Shown here: positions 30,501-39,420 of the stretch, piece by piece | Layout: every line of letters starts with the position of its first letter | Position numbering within the stretch: position 1 is the first letter of the stretch | Assembly (NCBI RefSeq): GCF_004283755.1 | Contig: NZ_SHMH01000007.1 | Coordinates: 62,001 to 126,000, forward strand | DNA: 64,000 nucleotides | Source of the DNA: Pseudoxanthomonas winnipegensis | Lineage (GTDB): Bacteria > Pseudomonadota > Gammaproteobacteria > Xanthomonadales > Xanthomonadaceae | Direction of reading: 5' to 3' | Notes under the pieces: generated by a model | The model's input: the letters and a program-made list of their open reading frames with translations, nothing else | What the model was told of the DNA's origin: nothing | The model's database searches: none | Position numbers and translations under genes: made by a program

Positions 30501-31445
30501 GACCTTGCCCAGCGTGAGCTGCGGCACATCCAGTCGCCAGCCGTCCGGCTGCACCTGCACGCGCGCCAGCCCGCGCACTTGGTCGAAGGCCGCCTCGCCA
30601 CGACGGTCATTCGCGCCCAGCCGGACCTGGCGCAGGTCCAGGTCGAATTGCGCCTGCTGCAGGCGCTTGGCCTTCAGGCGCGCCCATGCGCGCACCTCGC
30701 CCTGCCCGCCCTGCAGGCGCAGGCCCGCCAGGTTGGACAGCGCCGGCCAGTCGGCCAGGCGCAAGGCCCTGGCTTCCAGATAGGCGCGGCCGTCGCCGCG
30801 CTCGCGGTCGAACAGCAGGGCCAGGTCGATCGGGGTGCCGCCCACGCGCTCGCGCAGCCGCGCCCCGGCGTGCACGTCGCGGCCCTGCACCCGCAGGCGC
30901 AGATCCACATGCGGCAGCTGCAGGTCCAGGCCCAGCGACGGCGCGATCACGCGCAGACGGCCATCGACCACCTGCAGCTCGCCCAGGCCGTTGAGCGCAT
31001 CGAAGGGATCGCCGCGGGTCTGCTGCCCCGGAAAGCCGCGGATCGACCAGCTGCCGTCGTCGGCACGCTCGGCCTCCAGCGCCAGATTGCGCAGACGCAG
31101 CTCGGTGAAGGCCCGGCCCGGCAGCAGGCCGGCATACAGCGAGACCAGCAGCTCGGCCTGGCCGATATCCACGCCCTCGCCCGGCCCCTTGGGCCCCACA
31201 TGCAGGCCGTCGAACTGCAGCAGCGGGCCGCGCCGCGTCCAGGCCGTGTGCAGCGCATCGAAACTGATCGAGCGGCCGGCCTGCTGGCTCAGCCAGGCCG
31301 CCACCTGGTCGGGATGCCGCTGCGCCAGCGGCAGCAGCTGACTGAGCACGCCCAGCACCAGCGCGACCAGCACCAGCCCACCGGCCAGCGCATACCACGC
31401 CAACCGGCGCAGCACGCGCAGGCGATGGTGAAAGGCGAAGGGCAT
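27513..31445 (-). CDS. yhdP: YhdP family AsmA-like intermembrane lipid transport protein
   Basis: A very large protein, 1310 residues, with a single N-terminal transmembrane helix (about 14-38, YALAGGLVLVALVLGVLSQL) and a long periplasmic beta-rich body with AsmA-like domains (the conserved end block contains FSLTQLPKRLMLDFRDFFSKG). In E. coli YhdP, with TamB and YdbH, bridges the envelope and carries phospholipid to the outer membrane. A proline/threonine-rich tail ends the protein. The ATG at 31445 sits 12 bases from the heptad-repeat element that fills the gap to rng. Neighbours match the E. coli order. Confidence 0.92.
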   Translation of the reverse strand: MPFAFHHRLRVLRRLAWYALAGGLVLVALVLGVLSQLLPLAQRHPDQVAAWLSQQAGRSISFDALHTAWTRRGPLLQFDGLHVGPKGPGEGVDIGQAELLVSLYAGLLPGRAFTELRLRNLALEAERADDGSWSIRGFPGQQTRGDPFDALNGLGELQVVDGRLRVIAPSLGLDLQLPHVDLRLRVQGRDVHAGARLRERVGGTPIDLALLFDRERGDGRAYLEARALRLADWPALSNLAGLRLQGGQGEVRAWARLKAKRLQQAQFDLDLRQVRLGANDRRGEAAFDQVRGLARVQVQPDGWRLDVPQLTLGKVGAGQGVRGLTLAGGARSALLVDALQAEPLLQVLALHDRVAPGLREWLRQARPQVGLSQVSAAGTLQGPLRLQARVDGLAFAPVGHAPGLSGLGGALTGDAQGLALVLDPKLPFKFDWPAGFGVVHPATLHGTLAAWREGEGWKAGTPSLVVDGPDFGVTARGEVWFQNDGTRPWLNVAAQVHDTPVPAARGFWVRHLMSKPALEWLDRAMQGGMVRNGTGLVGGDLDDWPFVHQQGIFDAQADIEQGRIRFQPDWPDMTELDAHVRFLGNGFSLEGKGRLGEVPVSRLQGGIADWHETVLKIEAEGGDDAARLLSLLRHSPLQQRYGEAMKGLSVSGPAKVQFGMTLPLRGGAQPEVSGQVQLDRAQVADSTYDLAFTDVRGTATFSQGGFDAPQLDALRAGAPAQLALRAGDAVQDAAHVFEARLAAPLTAAELLARVPELNWLNSYMQGRSPWTIDVSVGAPAQGGGDPPVSVTAQSDLTGTALKLPAPLDKPAARALPATVAVQMPLEQGRVDVSFGRLMALRAQPRAGATGVRVDLGRASISQPVPASGLSVGGTAPVLDAAGWIAVARASGSAPADDPLVKAGAAAAPLTSPQAGAPPPPPANSQPLALRGIDLTAQKLLLIGAAFPNTRVQLSPARAALDVRLSGDALAGHVHVPDDANATIEGQLDRLYWTSATPAPDPATAATRPATSPDGSTPVEDDLDPTALPPLSLQIGDLRFGDAKLGQTTLRTRKLPAGLHIDTLQMRAPQQKIDITGDWTGRGRSARTHLQVQVDSDDVGTLMDGLGFTGRVRGGHGKVGLDLAWPSSPAGFTLAGLDGSARFDIHDGALLEVEPGAGRVLSLFSLTQLPKRLMLDFRDFFSKGLAFNQVKGEVELGGGQARTDDTVINGSAAEIRITGSTDLKAQTFDQTIHVLPRSGNLLTVVGAVAGGPVGAAVGAAANAVLRKPLSEVGAKTYHVTGPWKDPDVQVTEHNEAAPAPSPTPTAPTPTP

Positions 31446-31457
31446 CAGGTGAGAGCC

Positions 31458-31678
31458 GGGACCGGGGACCGGGGACCGGGGACCCGGGCAAGCAAAGGCA
31501 GGGGCTTCGGGATCAGAGGAGTGCGACGGCAAGCGCTTCGTGGCGAGCGCCCCAGGTACGAACGAATCAAAGGCGCGAGCGCCGGAACCCTCGAGGCCAC
31601 GCCGGACAGCCAACGAACCTGCAATTCACCATGACCCGCCATGCTTTCCCGGGTCCCCGGTCCCGGGTCCCGGGTCCC
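31458..31678. repeat. Heptad-inverted intergenic element A (rng/yhdP)
   Basis: Four tandem heptads at each end, in inverted orientation. The left end, 31458-31485, is three GGGACCG and one GGGACCC; the right end, 31651-31678, reads as four GGGACCS units on the other strand. About 165 bp of non-repetitive DNA lies between. The element fills the whole rng-yhdP gap inside a leftward operon and could fold into a long stem in the mRNA. Element B (40554-40728) has the same design. Confidence 0.8.
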
Positions 31679-31682
31679 GCCC

Positions 31683-33173
31683 TCAGAGCAGCACGACATC
31701 AAACTGTTCCTGCAGATACTCGGCATCGGCCTGGAGGCGGATCGACTTGCCCAGGAATTCCTCCAGCTCGGCCACCGCCTGGGACTCCTCGTCGGTGATG
31801 CGCGCGACCACCTTGGGCGAGGCGATCACCAGCAGGCGCGCGGCCTCGAACTGGCGCGTGGCACGGGTGATCTCGCGGAAGATCTCGTAGGTCACCGTCT
31901 CGGCCGTCTTGACCATGCCGCGGCCGCCGCAGGCGCCGCAGGGCTCGGACAGCTGGCGCGCCAGGCTGTCGACGGTGCGCTTGCGCGTCATCTCCACCAG
32001 GCCCAGCGGGGAGAAGTCGTACACCGTGGTCTTGGCGTGGTCGCGCGCCAGGCCCTTCTCCAGCGTGCGCAGCACCTGACGCTTGTGCTCGGCATCGGAC
32101 ATGTCGATGAAATCGATGATGATGATGCCGCCGAGGTTGCGCAGCCGCAGCTGCCGGGCCACCGCCTGCGCCGCCTCCAGATTGGTGCGGTAGACGGTCT
32201 CCTCCAGATTGCGCTGGCCCAGGAACGAGCCGGTGTTGACGTCGATGGTCGTCATCGCCTCGGTCTGGTCGATGACCAGATAGCCGCCGGACTTCAGCGG
32301 CACCTGCTTGTCCAGGGCGCGGCCGATCTCGTCCTCGACCCCGTACAGGTCGAAGATCGGTCGATCGCCCGAGTACAGCTCCAGCTTCTCCGCCAGCGGC
32401 GGCATGTACTTGGCCACGAACGCCTGCAGGCGCTCGTAGGTCTCGCGCGAGTCCACCTTGACCCGCTCCACGTCCTTGCGGATCAGGTCGCGCACCGCGC
32501 GCAGCGGCAGGCTGAGGTCTTCATAGAGCAGCGCGCGCGGGGCCATCTCGCCGACCCTGCGGTTGATCACGTTCCACACGCGCGACAGATAGGCCACGTC
32601 CTCGGCCAGCGCCTCGGCCGGCTGGCCTTCGGCGTTGGTGCGCACGATGTAGCCCATGTGGCCGTGCTGGGCGGCCAGATCGCTCACCAGGCCCTTGAGC
32701 CGGGCGCGCTCGGCCTCGTCCTCGATCCGCGCCGACACCCCGATCACCTTGGACTGCGGCATCAGCACCAGATAGCGCGACGGGATCGAGATCTGCGTGG
32801 TCAGGCGCGCGCCCTTGGTGCCGATCGGGTCCTTGACCACCTGCACCACCACGTCCTGGCCGTCGCGCACCAGCTCGTGGATCGCCGCCGGCGCGGCCGG
32901 CGGCAGCGGCACCTCTTCGCCCGCCGCCACCGCGGCCGGCGGCGCCGCGCGCACGATGTCGCTGGCGTGCAGGAAGGCCGCACGGTCGTGGCCAATCTCG
33001 ACGAAGGCGGCCTGCATGCCCGGCATCACCCGCTGGATCTGGCCCTTGTAGATGTTGCCCACGATGCCGCGGCGCCAGCCACGCTCGATGTGCAGCTCCT
33101 GCAGCATCCCGTTTTCGATCACCGCCACCCGCGTTTCCCGCGGGGTGACGTTGACCAGGATCTCCTCCGACAT
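31683..33173 (-). CDS. rng: Ribonuclease G
   Basis: RNase G, 496 residues, an endonuclease of the RNase E/G family that matures the 5' end of 16S rRNA. The S1 domain is interrupted near residues 70-100 by an alanine/proline-rich insertion. The 5' sensor and DNase I-like catalytic regions contain AMTTIDVNTG and IIIIDFIDM with the catalytic aspartates, and the zinc-link motif EPCGACGGRG is present. The ATG at 33173 overlaps the maf stop by one base (TGATG), indicating coupling; a TTG one codon earlier is less likely. Length matches RNase G rather than RNase E. Confidence 0.95.
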   Translation of the reverse strand: MSEEILVNVTPRETRVAVIENGMLQELHIERGWRRGIVGNIYKGQIQRVMPGMQAAFVEIGHDRAAFLHASDIVRAAPPAAVAAGEEVPLPPAAPAAIHELVRDGQDVVVQVVKDPIGTKGARLTTQISIPSRYLVLMPQSKVIGVSARIEDEAERARLKGLVSDLAAQHGHMGYIVRTNAEGQPAEALAEDVAYLSRVWNVINRRVGEMAPRALLYEDLSLPLRAVRDLIRKDVERVKVDSRETYERLQAFVAKYMPPLAEKLELYSGDRPIFDLYGVEDEIGRALDKQVPLKSGGYLVIDQTEAMTTIDVNTGSFLGQRNLEETVYRTNLEAAQAVARQLRLRNLGGIIIIDFIDMSDAEHKRQVLRTLEKGLARDHAKTTVYDFSPLGLVEMTRKRTVDSLARQLSEPCGACGGRGMVKTAETVTYEIFREITRATRQFEAARLLVIASPKVVARITDEESQAVAELEEFLGKSIRLQADAEYLQEQFDVVLL

Positions 33174-33739
33174 CAAAGCACTCCGAATTGCGTGAGCAGG
33201 TTCGCCGTCGCATGCAGCGGCAATCCCATTACACCCGAATGACTGCCGGAAAGGTGGGCGATAAAGGCCTCGCCGCGCCCCTGGATCGCGTAGGCCCCGG
33301 CCTTGCCCATCGGCTCGCCGCTGCGCACGTAGTCGGCGATGGCCGGCGCGCTCAGCACGGCGAAGCGCACCTCCGACAGGTCCAGCACCTGCGCCTGACG
33401 CCGCGCCGTCACCACCGCCACCGCGCTGGCCACGGTGTGGATGCGCCCGGACAGCCGCGCCAGCATCGCCTCGGCATCGGCCGCATCGGCCGGCTTGCCG
33501 AACACCACATCGTCCAGGATCACCTCGGTATCGGCGCCCAGGACGATCGCATCCTCGCGCTCACGCACCAGTTCTAGGCCGGCGCGGGCCTTCTCCAGGG
33601 CCACGCGACGCACATAGTCCAGCGCGGCCTCGCCAGGCTGGCGCTGTTCGGGGATGTCCAGGGACAAGGGCTCGAATGCCAGCCCGAGGCGGGCCAGCAG
33701 CTCGGCGCGCCGCGGGGATTGGGAGGCGAGGAACAGCAT
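33173..33739 (-). CDS. maf: Maf-family nucleoside triphosphate pyrophosphatase (YhdE type)
   Basis: A 188-residue Maf protein that hydrolyses non-canonical or surplus NTPs to NMP plus pyrophosphate. [12 protein letters not shown] is the substrate-binding N-terminus, and [12 protein letters not shown] contains the catalytic Asp. GADT at this point is the pattern of the YhdE group (dTTP/UTP) rather than the YceF group (m7GTP). The YhdE assignment is supported by its place ahead of rng, as in E. coli. The ATG at 33739 gives the family N-terminus; the frame is open further upstream without similarity. Confidence 0.9.
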   Translation of the reverse strand: MLFLASQSPRRAELLARLGLAFEPLSLDIPEQRQPGEAALDYVRRVALEKARAGLELVREREDAIVLGADTEVILDDVVFGKPADAADAEAMLARLSGRIHTVASAVAVVTARRQAQVLDLSEVRFAVLSAPAIADYVRSGEPMGKAGAYAIQGRGEAFIAHLSGSHSGVMGLPLHATANLLTQFGVL

Positions 33740-33875
33740 CGCCCAAGGATAACCCGCGCCTCGAAACTGAACGGGAGGCCGCACCCCTCCGGCGCCCGCA
33801 AACCCCATCGCGGCCGACGGCCCGTTCATCTTCCCGCAACGACACTCCACCCACTTCCATCGAGGAACCACAACG

Positions 33876-34610
33876 ATGCGTACCCACCGCCTCCGCCCGC
33901 TGCTGATCGCACTGGCCTTCGCCCTTGGAGCTCCCGCCATGACCGCTTCCGCGCAGACCGCCGCTGCCGGCTACGCCCTGCCCGCCGACGGCACGCTGCT
34001 GTCGATCTCCTCCCAGGCCGAAGCCAGCCGCGCGCCCGACATCGCCACGATCTCGGCCGGCGTGGTGACCCAGGCTGCCGACGGCAACACCGCCATGCGC
34101 CAGAACGCCACCCAGATGACCCAGGTCATGGCCGCCATCCGCAAGGCCGGCATCGCCGAGCGCGACATCCAGACCAGCGGCGTGATGCTCAACCCCCAGT
34201 ACAACTACCGCGACAACGAAGCGCCCAAGATCACCGGCTACCAGGCCACCAACACGGTCAGCCTGAAGGTGCGCAAGATCGCCGACCTGGGCCAGGTGCT
34301 GGACGCGCTGGCCGCCCAGGGCGCCAACGAGATCAACGGCCCGACCTTCGAGATCGACCAGCCCGAACCGGTCTACGACCAGGCCCGCCTGGACGCGCTG
34401 AAGAAGGCCCAGGCCCGCGCCGAGACCTATGCCAACGGCCTGGGCCTGAAGGTGCGCCGCATCGTCAGCATCTCCGAATCCGGCAGCGGCGGCGCGCCCC
34501 GCCCGGTGATGATGATGGCCCGCGCCGCCAAGGCCGACGCCACGCCCGTCTCGCCCGGCGAAACCACGCTCAGCGTGAGCATCGAGGTGGTGTTCGAGCT
34601 GGGGCGATGA
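33876..34610 (+). CDS. Secreted SIMPL (DUF541) domain protein
   Basis: A 244-residue periplasmic protein with a signal peptide (1-26, ending in TASAQ) and a SIMPL/DUF541 domain: [20 protein letters not shown], the [21 protein letters not shown] block, [13 protein letters not shown], and the C-terminal [11 protein letters not shown] strand. SIMPL proteins (for example E. coli YggE) are linked with oxidative-stress tolerance, but the mechanism is not known. It has a GAGGA ribosome site and is transcribed divergently from maf. Confidence 0.88.
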   Translation: MRTHRLRPLLIALAFALGAPAMTASAQTAAAGYALPADGTLLSISSQAEASRAPDIATISAGVVTQAADGNTAMRQNATQMTQVMAAIRKAGIAERDIQTSGVMLNPQYNYRDNEAPKITGYQATNTVSLKVRKIADLGQVLDALAAQGANEINGPTFEIDQPEPVYDQARLDALKKAQARAETYANGLGLKVRRIVSISESGSGGAPRPVMMMARAAKADATPVSPGETTLSVSIEVVFELGR

Positions 34611-34821
34611 ACCCTTCTCGAGGTGACATTACAGTCATCGAAGTGTATTCACTAAGCTGAACATGCGTTGCAGCGGAGCGCCGGCAGGTAACGGAGGTTG
34701 GCAAAGCATTAATTTTTCGTGACTTCGATCGAGAAGGCCGCTAAATTCCGGTTAACCGTGTGGCCTATTGTCATCGTGCCACGCGGGAACTTTTATTTCG
34801 TTCGTCGTCAGGAGAGAGACT

Positions 34822-37800
34822 GTGGCACTTCACCCCAGCACCAAGCGCGCGATGCACCGCAGCGCGTTGAGCGTCGCCCTTGCAATGGCCTTCAGCTCGG
34901 GTGCGCTTGCGCAAAGCACCACCGGCAGCATCTATGGTTCGGTCCCGGCGGAGTCGGGTCTCACGGTTCAGGTCCAAGGCGACACGGGTATCACCCGCAC
35001 CGCGACCGTCGATTCCTCAGGTCGTTACAACATCGGCTCCTTGCCGGTGGGCACCTACACCATCACGCTGCGTCGTGGCGACGAGGTGGTCGATCAGCGC
35101 AAGAACGTTCTGATCAAGGTCAACTCGGGTACTGACATATCGTTTGCCGGCGCGTCGTCGAGCGCGGGCGCGACTGATCTTGGTACCGTGACCGTAACGG
35201 CGTCGAGCATGCCCAAGGTTGACGTCACCACCGTCGACTCGCGTACCGTCATCACCTCGGCCGATCTCGATCGTCTTCCGCTCGGTCGCAGCGCAGAAGC
35301 AATCGCCTTGCTGTCCCCTGGCGCAGTCGGCGGCAGCGGTTACTTCACCAACGGCGGCCGCCCGAGCAATGCGGTCTCGTTCGGTGGTTCGGGCGTCTCG
35401 GAAAACGCCTATTACATCAACGGGTTCAACACCACCAATCCATATAGCGCCATTGGCGGCGCAAGTCTTCCCTACGGGTCGATTGATCAGCAGGAGACTT
35501 TCCTGGGTGGTTACGGCGCTCGCTATGGTCGCTCGGACGGTGGCGTCATCAACCAGATCGGCAAGCGAGGCACCAACGACTGGCATTTTGGTGGGCAGGT
35601 CACTTGGGCCCCCCGGTCCCTGAACGCATCGCGCAAGAGTACCTACTACCCCAACTTCGAGCTGCCGACCCAGGCGGGCACTGGAACTCCATATGGCTGG
35701 CAGAATCCAGCCAAGCCCGGCACTATCTATCGCAGCCGCAAGGGCGATACCCAGTGGCAGTCCACCTATAGTGCCTATGTCGGTGGTCCGCTGATTGAGG
35801 ATCGGCTGTTCATTTTCCTCTCCGGCGAACAGGACAAGACCCAGGGTATTTCGACCAACAGCATCGAGAGTTCGACCAAGGCGCGTAATCACTACAAGTA
35901 CAGCAACCCCAAGGTCTACACGAAACTCGATTGGAATATCAACGACTCCAATACCCTCGAATATACCCATATCGCCACCAATGATCGCCAGGGCGGCAAC
36001 TATTATGGATTCGATTACGCCACGATGAGCGGCTCCGGTCCGACGGGCCAATTTGCTGATACCTACAAGATCAATGATCGTTACAACATCTTCAAATACA
36101 CCGGCTACCTCACGGATGATCTGACGCTGAGCGCGACCTACGGCAACAGCAAGCGCAGCAACCAGAAATACAACGCCGGCAATCGAGCCGACCTCGCCTA
36201 CATCACTCGCCCCGACCTTCAGAATCCCGCGATTACCGGAGGCAAGTCGATTGTCAATCAGAACGTTTCTGACGCGATCATCGACGGCACGGACAAAACG
36301 CGTGGTCTGCGCGTCGATCTCGAGTACCGCCTGGGCGACCATACCCTCGCGGCCGGTATCGACAACATGCATTACGAGGCCATCAACGAAGGCCAGGGCA
36401 TGGGAGGTATTGGCTATCGCTGGGCTTACGGCAAGTCTTCCAATCCACTGAAGCCGATCAACCCAGCACTGGGAGTCGGCGCGCCCGGTGGGCAAGGCTA
36501 TTACGTGAGTAAGTACATCCTGATCACCGCCACCAACATGACGGTCGACCAGAAGGCTTACTTCCTTGAGGACCGCTGGCAGGTCACCGATAACGTCCTG
36601 CTGACGCTGGGCGTCCGTAACGACAAGTTCACCAACTACAATAATGTCGGCCAGGCCTATGTCGATAGCGGCGACCAATGGGCTCCTCGCCTTGGCGCGA
36701 GCTGGGACGTTTTTGGCGATTCCTCGCTGAAAATCTACGGCAACCTCGGGCGTTATTATCTCGCGCTGCCCAACAGCGTCGCCGTGCGCGGTGCGTCCGC
36801 GTCGCTTTACACGAATGAGTACTTCACCTATACGGGCATAGACGCCAACGCTGCACCCACTGGCCTCACGGCCCTTGGCCCGGGCCCGGTTTCGAGTAAC
36901 GGCGAGTATGGGCAGGCGCCGGATGCGACCGCTTTTGCCGCTTCGGACCTGAGATCTCAGTATCAAGACGAAATCATCTTCGGGTTCGACAAGACGATTG
37001 GCGACAAGTGGTTCTATGGTGCCAAGGCCACGTATCGCAAGCTGCAGACGGCGATCGACGACATCTGCGACCCCGATCGCATGACAACCAAGCTGGCATC
37101 GGAAGGCATCGACCCCACTAGCGTCAGCATCCCGGGCTGCGTCATGTTCAATCCCGGCAAGACCAATTCGTTCTCTCTCGCCAATGCCAACGGGTCCGGC
37201 CGCACCGAATTCTCGATGTCCAGCCAGGATTGGGGATTCAACAAGAAGGCGAAACGCGATTACATGGCGGTGAACCTGTTCGTGGATCACCCCTTCGACG
37301 GCAAATGGCAGGGTCGCGTCGATTACACGTGGTCCAAGAGCCAGGGTAATACCGAAGGCCAGTTGAAGTCTGACATTGGTCAGACCGACGTCTCCAAGAC
37401 CCAGGACTGGGACGCCGCTGCCCTGATGGCGTACGCGGGCGGTTATATGGCCAATGACCGTCGCCATCAGCTCAAGTTCTTCGGCGCCTACCAGTTGGCG
37501 GAAGAATGGACGATGTCCGCGACCATGCGCATTCAGTCAGGTACGCCCAAGTCCTGCCTGGGGTATTTCAGCGCCAACGGCACGGACGAAGGCAGCGTCG
37601 CGGGTGACCCCGTCGGTTATGGTGCGTCCTACCATACCTGCGCTGGCGAGCCCTCGGCTCCTGGCAAGGCCGGCCGGACGCCTTGGACCAAGACGATCGA
37701 TCTCGGCTTTACCTATCGCCCCAACTTCGCCGAGTCCAAGCTCGCCTTCAGCGCGCAGATCTTCAACATCCTCAATTCGCAGGAACCGCTTCAGACCTAC

Positions 37801-37911
37801 GCCAAGTTCGGCGTGAACGGATCGCCTTACACCGTTTCGAACACCTACAACATGCCGCTGTTCTATCAGAATCCGCGCTATGTGCAGTTCTCCGCTTCTT
37901 ATGACTTCTAA
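34822..37911 (+). CDS. Oar-like TonB-dependent outer-membrane receptor
   Basis: A 1029-residue outer-membrane receptor. A signal peptide (about 1-32, ending in SGALAQ) is followed by a carboxypeptidase-regulatory-like domain (about 33-105; TATVDSSGRYNIGSLPVGTY), a TonB-box-like TVTVTA, a plug domain (about 120-240) and a beta-barrel ending in SASYDF with C-terminal Phe, the outer-membrane sorting signal. This resembles Oar-type transporters of xanthomonads; the ligand is unknown. The start is GTG with AGGAGAGAG upstream; an internal ATG ten codons later is possible. The gene has visibly more A/T at third positions than its neighbours. A TonB gene follows. Confidence 0.9.
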   Translation: MALHPSTKRAMHRSALSVALAMAFSSGALAQSTTGSIYGSVPAESGLTVQVQGDTGITRTATVDSSGRYNIGSLPVGTYTITLRRGDEVVDQRKNVLIKVNSGTDISFAGASSSAGATDLGTVTVTASSMPKVDVTTVDSRTVITSADLDRLPLGRSAEAIALLSPGAVGGSGYFTNGGRPSNAVSFGGSGVSENAYYINGFNTTNPYSAIGGASLPYGSIDQQETFLGGYGARYGRSDGGVINQIGKRGTNDWHFGGQVTWAPRSLNASRKSTYYPNFELPTQAGTGTPYGWQNPAKPGTIYRSRKGDTQWQSTYSAYVGGPLIEDRLFIFLSGEQDKTQGISTNSIESSTKARNHYKYSNPKVYTKLDWNINDSNTLEYTHIATNDRQGGNYYGFDYATMSGSGPTGQFADTYKINDRYNIFKYTGYLTDDLTLSATYGNSKRSNQKYNAGNRADLAYITRPDLQNPAITGGKSIVNQNVSDAIIDGTDKTRGLRVDLEYRLGDHTLAAGIDNMHYEAINEGQGMGGIGYRWAYGKSSNPLKPINPALGVGAPGGQGYYVSKYILITATNMTVDQKAYFLEDRWQVTDNVLLTLGVRNDKFTNYNNVGQAYVDSGDQWAPRLGASWDVFGDSSLKIYGNLGRYYLALPNSVAVRGASASLYTNEYFTYTGIDANAAPTGLTALGPGPVSSNGEYGQAPDATAFAASDLRSQYQDEIIFGFDKTIGDKWFYGAKATYRKLQTAIDDICDPDRMTTKLASEGIDPTSVSIPGCVMFNPGKTNSFSLANANGSGRTEFSMSSQDWGFNKKAKRDYMAVNLFVDHPFDGKWQGRVDYTWSKSQGNTEGQLKSDIGQTDVSKTQDWDAAALMAYAGGYMANDRRHQLKFFGAYQLAEEWTMSATMRIQSGTPKSCLGYFSANGTDEGSVAGDPVGYGASYHTCAGEPSAPGKAGRTPWTKTIDLGFTYRPNFAESKLAFSAQIFNILNSQEPLQTYAKFGVNGSPYTVSNTYNMPLFYQNPRYVQFSASYDF

Positions 37912-37966
37912 AAGCGGGGCTGTCGCGTTACGACACTCGTAACGTTGTAGAAAAATCTGTGGCAAA

Positions 37967-38006
37967 GGCGCCCCGGTCTCCGAAAGGAACTGGGGCGCTT
38001 CATTTT
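37967..38006 (+). terminator. Probable terminator after the TonB-dependent receptor
   Basis: GCGCCCC (37968-37974) pairs with GGGGCGC (37992-37998), with an inner TCC-GAAA-GGA hairpin, followed by TTCATTTT. Placed 56 bases after the receptor stop. Confidence 0.65.
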
Positions 38007-38159
38007 GCGCGTTCGCTATCAGGAGGTGGGCGCAATAGGCATTGCGTGCGGCGCCCCCGAGGAGCACAGTCGGACGTGAGGCGCTGTCACGGAGGGTCGA
38101 CCCCTTTTCCGCGTCCCGCGCGTTCGAAGTGAAGCATGTCCCGACAACGGAGGTGGTCC

Positions 38160-38834
38160 ATGGTTCGCACGCTCCCCTATGGCCCGGAAGGGCGAGTCAA
38201 TGTGGCGCGCATCAGCGGCATCGCCGCGGCGATGCTGGTGCACGCGCTGGCCTTCATGCTGCTGCTGATCCCGGCGACGCTGCCGCCGCTGGCGGTGCGT
38301 GTGCACGACGAGGCAAAGACGGATTTCGAGCTGATCCACAAGCCCGTGGAGGCCACGGTGGCGCCGCCGCCCAAGCCCACGCCCGCGCACCCCGCGCCGA
38401 CCCAGCGCACCACGCCGGCGCCGACGCCGATCATGGTGTCACGGCCGGTCGATGTGCCCGCCGCGGCCACGCAGACCATGGCGGATCCTGCGCCGGCCAC
38501 GATGGCCGAGCCGACCGCGGTGGACACCGGCGCGATCCAGGCGCCCTCCGGCCCGCTGGCCTCGGCCACGCTGTCCTACGTGCATGCGCCGGCGCCGGCC
38601 TACCCGCGCAGCGCGATCGCCAATCACGCGGAGGGCACCGTGATCCTGCGCGTGCTGGTCGACGTGGATGGCACGCCGCTGGAGGCGACCATCGAGACCA
38701 GCAGCGGCAATCGCGACCTGGACCGGGCCGCGCGGATGCAGGTACTCAAGGCGTGGAAGTTCCAGCCGGCCATGCAGGACGGTCACGCGGTGCAGGCCTA
38801 CGGCCGGGTTCCGGTGGACTTCAGCCTGCGCTGA
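38160..38834 (+). CDS. TonB-family energy transducer
   Basis: A 224-residue TonB protein. A cytoplasmic N-terminus is followed by one membrane helix (about 22-45, AAAMLVHALAFMLLLIPATL), a proline/threonine/alanine-rich periplasmic spacer (about 65-125), and a C-terminal TonB domain (about 140-224; PAYPRSAIANHAEGTVILRV, VDVDGTPLEATIETSSG, KAWKFQPA). It transfers proton-motive energy to outer-membrane receptors and is probably dedicated to the receptor upstream. No exbBD genes are nearby. The ATG at 38160 is preferred to 38136 because of the strong GGAGGTGG site before it. Confidence 0.88.
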   Translation: MVRTLPYGPEGRVNVARISGIAAAMLVHALAFMLLLIPATLPPLAVRVHDEAKTDFELIHKPVEATVAPPPKPTPAHPAPTQRTTPAPTPIMVSRPVDVPAAATQTMADPAPATMAEPTAVDTGAIQAPSGPLASATLSYVHAPAPAYPRSAIANHAEGTVILRVLVDVDGTPLEATIETSSGNRDLDRAARMQVLKAWKFQPAMQDGHAVQAYGRVPVDFSLR

Positions 38835-38863
38835 TCGTCCGTGCGGCATCCGCCGCTTGCCAC

Positions 38864-38888
38864 GGCGCCGGCGATCTTCGCCGGCGCC
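38864..38888. terminator. Strong hairpin between convergent TonB and rlmH genes
   Basis: An 11-bp perfect stem, GGCGCCGGCGA / TCGCCGGCGCC, with a 3-base loop, between two converging genes. There is no T-run on either side, so termination efficiency is uncertain. Confidence 0.5.
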
Positions 38889-38914
38889 TGTCGGCCCACC
38901 ACCGGCAAGCCGGA

Positions 38915-39385
38915 TCAGGCGCGGTGGTAGGGATGGTTGGCCAGCATGGCCGCGGCGCGATAGAGCTGCTCGGCGACGAGCAGTCTGGCCAGCATATGCG
39001 GCAGGGTCAGCGGGCCGAGCGACCAGGTCTCGTGCGCGGCGGCGAGCACGTCCGGCGAATGCCCTTCCGGGCCGCCGATCAGGAAGGCCAGGTCACGCCC
39101 CTGCCCGCGCCAGTGCTCCAGGCGCTGGGCCAGTTGCTCGGAAGAATGCTGTTTCCCCGTCACTTCCAGCGCGACGATGTGCGCGCCCTTGGGCAGGGCG
39201 GCCAGCACGCGCTGGCCTTCGTCCTCGATGGCGCGCTGGGCGTCGCGATGCTTGCCGCGCAGTCCGGGCGCGACCTCGACCAGTTCGAACGGCAGCCAGT
39301 GCGACAGACGCTTCTGGTATTCGGCGAATCCCTGCGCCACCCAGGCGGGCGCGCGCTCACCGGTGGCGATCAGGCGGGCCTTCAT
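38915..39385 (-). CDS. rlmH: 23S rRNA (pseudouridine1915-N3)-methyltransferase
   Basis: RlmH, 156 residues, a SPOUT methyltransferase that modifies pseudouridine 1915 in helix 69 of 23S rRNA. The knotted SAM site is visible as FLIGGPEGHSPDV and the C-terminal LPHMLARLLVAEQLYRAAAM with final NHPYHRA. Length is standard. It is the last gene of the leuS-lptE-holA-nadD-rsfS-rlmH block, where its neighbour rsfS is the usual partner. Confidence 0.95.
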   Translation of the reverse strand: MKARLIATGERAPAWVAQGFAEYQKRLSHWLPFELVEVAPGLRGKHRDAQRAIEDEGQRVLAALPKGAHIVALEVTGKQHSSEQLAQRLEHWRGQGRDLAFLIGGPEGHSPDVLAAAHETWSLGPLTLPHMLARLLVAEQLYRAAAMLANHPYHRA

Positions 39386-39420
39386 GGTTCGGGCGAGGTG
39401 TGAGTGGAGAGGAGTGGGAA

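Noticed and set aside
31458-31485. Heptad repeats as a CRISPR array
   Set aside because: The units are 7 bases, directly adjacent and without spacers.
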